Origin: Saccharobesus litoralis
Lineage (GTDB): Bacteria > Pseudomonadota > Gammaproteobacteria > Enterobacterales > Alteromonadaceae
Length of the DNA stretch: 64,000 nucleotides
Reading direction: 5' to 3'
Assembly (NCBI RefSeq): GCF_003063625.1
Contig: NZ_CP026604.1
Location: forward strand, 2,108,001 to 2,172,000
The notes beneath the pieces are model-generated. The model was not told the origin of the DNA. It did not search any database and saw only the letters and a program-made list of their open reading frames with translations. Below, in pieces: positions 61,939-64,000 of the stretch; position 1 is the first letter of the stretch, and the number at the start of each line of letters is the position of its first letter. The position numbers and the translations under genes are program-made.

Positions 61939-64000
61939 TTACCAATTTACCTTGAGACTAACGCCTAATTGGCGAACGCCATCACTTGGGTTACACATGA
62001 GAATGCCAGATAAGTCAGAGCGAGAGGCTTGAGTTGGATCATCTAGGGCATCAATTTGTAAGCAAGTTTTTTCTCGGGTGATGTTTTGGGCCCATAACGA
62101 CACTATAGTTTGCGAATTTAGGTTCAAATTGAACCGTGCATTAGCATAAAACTGGCTATTTTTGGTGGAGAATGGATCATCAGCGTAATTGAGCGAATCG
62201 ACTTGCTTAGCAATATATTGCCCTTCGATTAAGGCACTCGCGGCCCCTAAACGAGTTGAGAATTGTTGTTCCAATCTAACCGTGGCGCTGTATTTGGGAA
62301 TATTTTGTAAACCATGGCCTTGCTCAACGTTTGTTAGCAATCCTGCGTCAGTAATTTCACTAGTTAAATAACCTAAATTGGTTGATAGTAGGGTTTGTTC
62401 CAGTAGTTGCCAGTCAATTTCTAACTCAGCTCCCGCAAGTTTGGTTTCAGGAATATTGACAAAGCCCGGGATACCGTCGACTACATCAAAGGTTTGTAAG
62501 TCTTGCCAATTATAGTGAAATATCGCGCTATTGACGCGCAATTGTCGGTTGTTCCACCACGATTTAAACCCTATTTCATAGGCTTGAATTTCTTCAGGGC
62601 CAACGGGGCGTTCAACATCACCAAAAAAAGCGGCTAAGGCACGTGAATCAAAGCCACCAGATTTAAAGCCTGTGGAATGACTGACATAGCCATAAACTAA
62701 ATCGTCAAATTGGTGACGAAAACGAATGTCGTAAACCAGTTTGTCTGTTTCTAAATTAAGATTTGGAAAATCTAAAACACAGGGTACGCCGTTGCTAGGT
62801 GGGCATTGAGTCTGGGTATCGCCTGTTTCATTGAGTACGATATGTCGGTCAATAAACTGTTGTGCGGGAAATTTGTCTAGCGGAGTACGGATAACACCAA
62901 AATGAGAGTTAGCCGACTTTTTATTGGATATTTGCCGAAGACCAATCGAAACAGATTGTTTTGCGGTTAACTCATAATCGAAAATACCATATAAGGACAG
63001 ATCGTTGTCCTGTTGGTCTAAAATATTATGTGGTGTGATCTGGGCGCCATTAGCAATGACTTGGCGTCTGACGTTAGTGGTTTGTAGCATGTCTTCAGTG
63101 AAATAATATAGCCCTACAACCCAATCAAAGCGGTTATCGTCTAACGAAGTTAAGCGTAACTCGTGGCTACTTTGCTCAAATTGCGAGTCTTGATAGGCAA
63201 TAAAGCGCAAAGTCACTTCGCCACTAAAATCTTCAGAAAACTGAACTTGGGTATTATCCCATGCTGAAATTAAGTCTAGTTTAAACGTTGTAAACTCATG
63301 ACTTAAACTGAGTTGCAGACCATCATGTTCAACCTGCTGTTTAACAGGAGAAACATCATATAACGTATGCCAGTCATCAGAAGATGGGTTAAATCCAGAA
63401 GGGGTAACACAGTTAACCTTTTGATTAAATTGACTACCTTTTAGTATTTCTTGGGTTGAACAAGCTTGGCTAGGATCATTGGGATCGCGCAAGCCAACCG
63501 CTTTGTGGCCTAAGCCTTTTCCTTGATTACGGGCACCATGCCATTTAATGAGTAGCTCTGTATCTTGGCTTAAATCGAATGCCAATTGCGCGCGCCATGC
63601 AGTTTTGTCAATTTCTCCGAGTTTTTCGCCTTCTCGCTCTGGTGCCATGTTGGTAAACAACCCATCGCGAGCTTGAGTATTAATCGCGAGTCGAGCTGCA
63701 CTGTATTCGCTAATGTCAAAGCCGACAGCCGCTTGTAAATTATGTGCGTTGTATTGGGCCAAACTCGCATTGATACTTGCATCCAAACCACCGCCTATTT
63801 GCGGCTTTTTTGAAATGTAATGAATCGCGCCGCCCATGCTATTGCGACCAAATAAGGTATTTTGAGGGCCTCGTAAAATTTCTATCCGCTCAATGTCAAA
63901 TACGTTAGCCACGCCCGTATAAGGGTTACTTAACGACACATCGTCGCTATAAATACCTACTGCTCTGCTGACATTGCCATGAAAATTATTGGTTCCTACG
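61939..64000 (-). CDS. TonB-dependent outer-membrane receptor, N-terminus outside window
   Basis: The reverse-strand frame is open to the window edge; a GTG at 63939 is internal, since upstream codons continue a plug domain (GTNNFHGNVSRAVGIYSDDV). The plug motif IERIEILRGPQNTLFGRNSM and GGAIHYISKKP is followed by a 22-strand barrel. The C-terminal boxes include YGYVSHSTGFKSGGFD and the end VSLKVNW with a terminal aromatic for BAM recognition. The sequence type resembles the large sphingomonad/alteromonad receptors used for complex organic ligands as well as siderophores; the substrate cannot be told. The signal peptide and TonB box lie outside the window. Confidence 0.92.
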   Translation of the reverse strand, partial: VGTNNFHGNVSRAVGIYSDDVSLSNPYTGVANVFDIERIEILRGPQNTLFGRNSMGGAIHYISKKPQIGGGLDASINASLAQYNAHNLQAAVGFDISEYSAARLAINTQARDGLFTNMAPEREGEKLGEIDKTAWRAQLAFDLSQDTELLIKWHGARNQGKGLGHKAVGLRDPNDPSQACSTQEILKGSQFNQKVNCVTPSGFNPSSDDWHTLYDVSPVKQQVEHDGLQLSLSHEFTTFKLDLISAWDNTQVQFSEDFSGEVTLRFIAYQDSQFEQSSHELRLTSLDDNRFDWVVGLYYFTEDMLQTTNVRRQVIANGAQITPHNILDQQDNDLSLYGIFDYELTAKQSVSIGLRQISNKKSANSHFGVIRTPLDKFPAQQFIDRHIVLNETGDTQTQCPPSNGVPCVLDFPNLNLETDKLVYDIRFRHQFDDLVYGYVSHSTGFKSGGFDSRALAAFFGDVERPVGPEEIQAYEIGFKSWWNNRQLRVNSAIFHYNWQDLQTFDVVDGIPGFVNIPETKLAGAELEIDWQLLEQTLLSTNLGYLTSEITDAGLLTNVEQGHGLQNIPKYSATVRLEQQFSTRLGAASALIEGQYIAKQVDSLNYADDPFSTKNSQFYANARFNLNLNSQTIVSLWAQNITREKTCLQIDALDDPTQASRSDLSGILMCNPSDGVRQLGVSLKVNW

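Overview
This window looks like part of a marine gammaproteobacterial chromosome, most likely Alteromonadales (Catenovulum/Saccharobesus/Shewanella-like). The genus is an inference. It rests on the rsmI/lpoA-yraN-diaA-dolP cluster, a SIS-type NagB-II next to a BadF-type NagK, a large TonB-dependent receptor, AT-rich DNA and several giant Sec-exported adhesin-like proteins. No rRNA, tRNA or CRISPR array was seen.

Region 1 (1-34.8 kb) is a plus-strand run that reads as one operon. It encodes a giant Ig/beta-helix exoprotein (5' end outside the window, at least 5000 aa), two SurA/PpiC-like lipoprotein foldases, a 3533-aa protein with about 60 calcium-binding thrombospondin type 3 repeats, a 2166-aa LamG protein whose C-terminus is a PD-(D/E)xK-type nuclease domain, and a small overlapping gene read as its immunity protein. 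The inference is a polymorphic-toxin apparatus: two giant surface proteins, dedicated periplasmic foldases and a toxin-tipped third protein.

Region 2 (34.8-51.8 kb) is an accessory scrapyard behind the toxin gene. It holds two headless orphan cassettes (36.5-40.2 and 41.3-47.2 kb). Each contains LamG + pre-toxin + a divergent version of the same nuclease, followed by a divergent member of the same immunity family. A fourth immunity remnant and several fragments of the LamG gene are also present, including an exact 421-bp copy. The pieces are separated or broken by mobile DNA: two identical-length 955-bp REP-associated tyrosine transposase elements, an intact IS66 element inside the third immunity gene with a clean 8-bp target duplication, IS3 and IS110 remnants, and two related DDE-integrase elements that start at a recurring hairpin. 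A RelBE-like toxin-antitoxin pair sits among the fragments.

Region 3 (51.8-64 kb) returns to ordinary chromosome: an AAA+ ATPase with a C-terminal nuclease-like domain, a lipoprotein behind a Fur-box-like palindrome, then the minus-strand run lpoA-yraN-diaA-dolP-nagK-nagB-II (envelope biogenesis plus amino-sugar metabolism). The divergent rsmI follows, then an intergenic array of palindromic repeats, a PhzF-family enzyme and a TonB-dependent receptor cut by the right edge.
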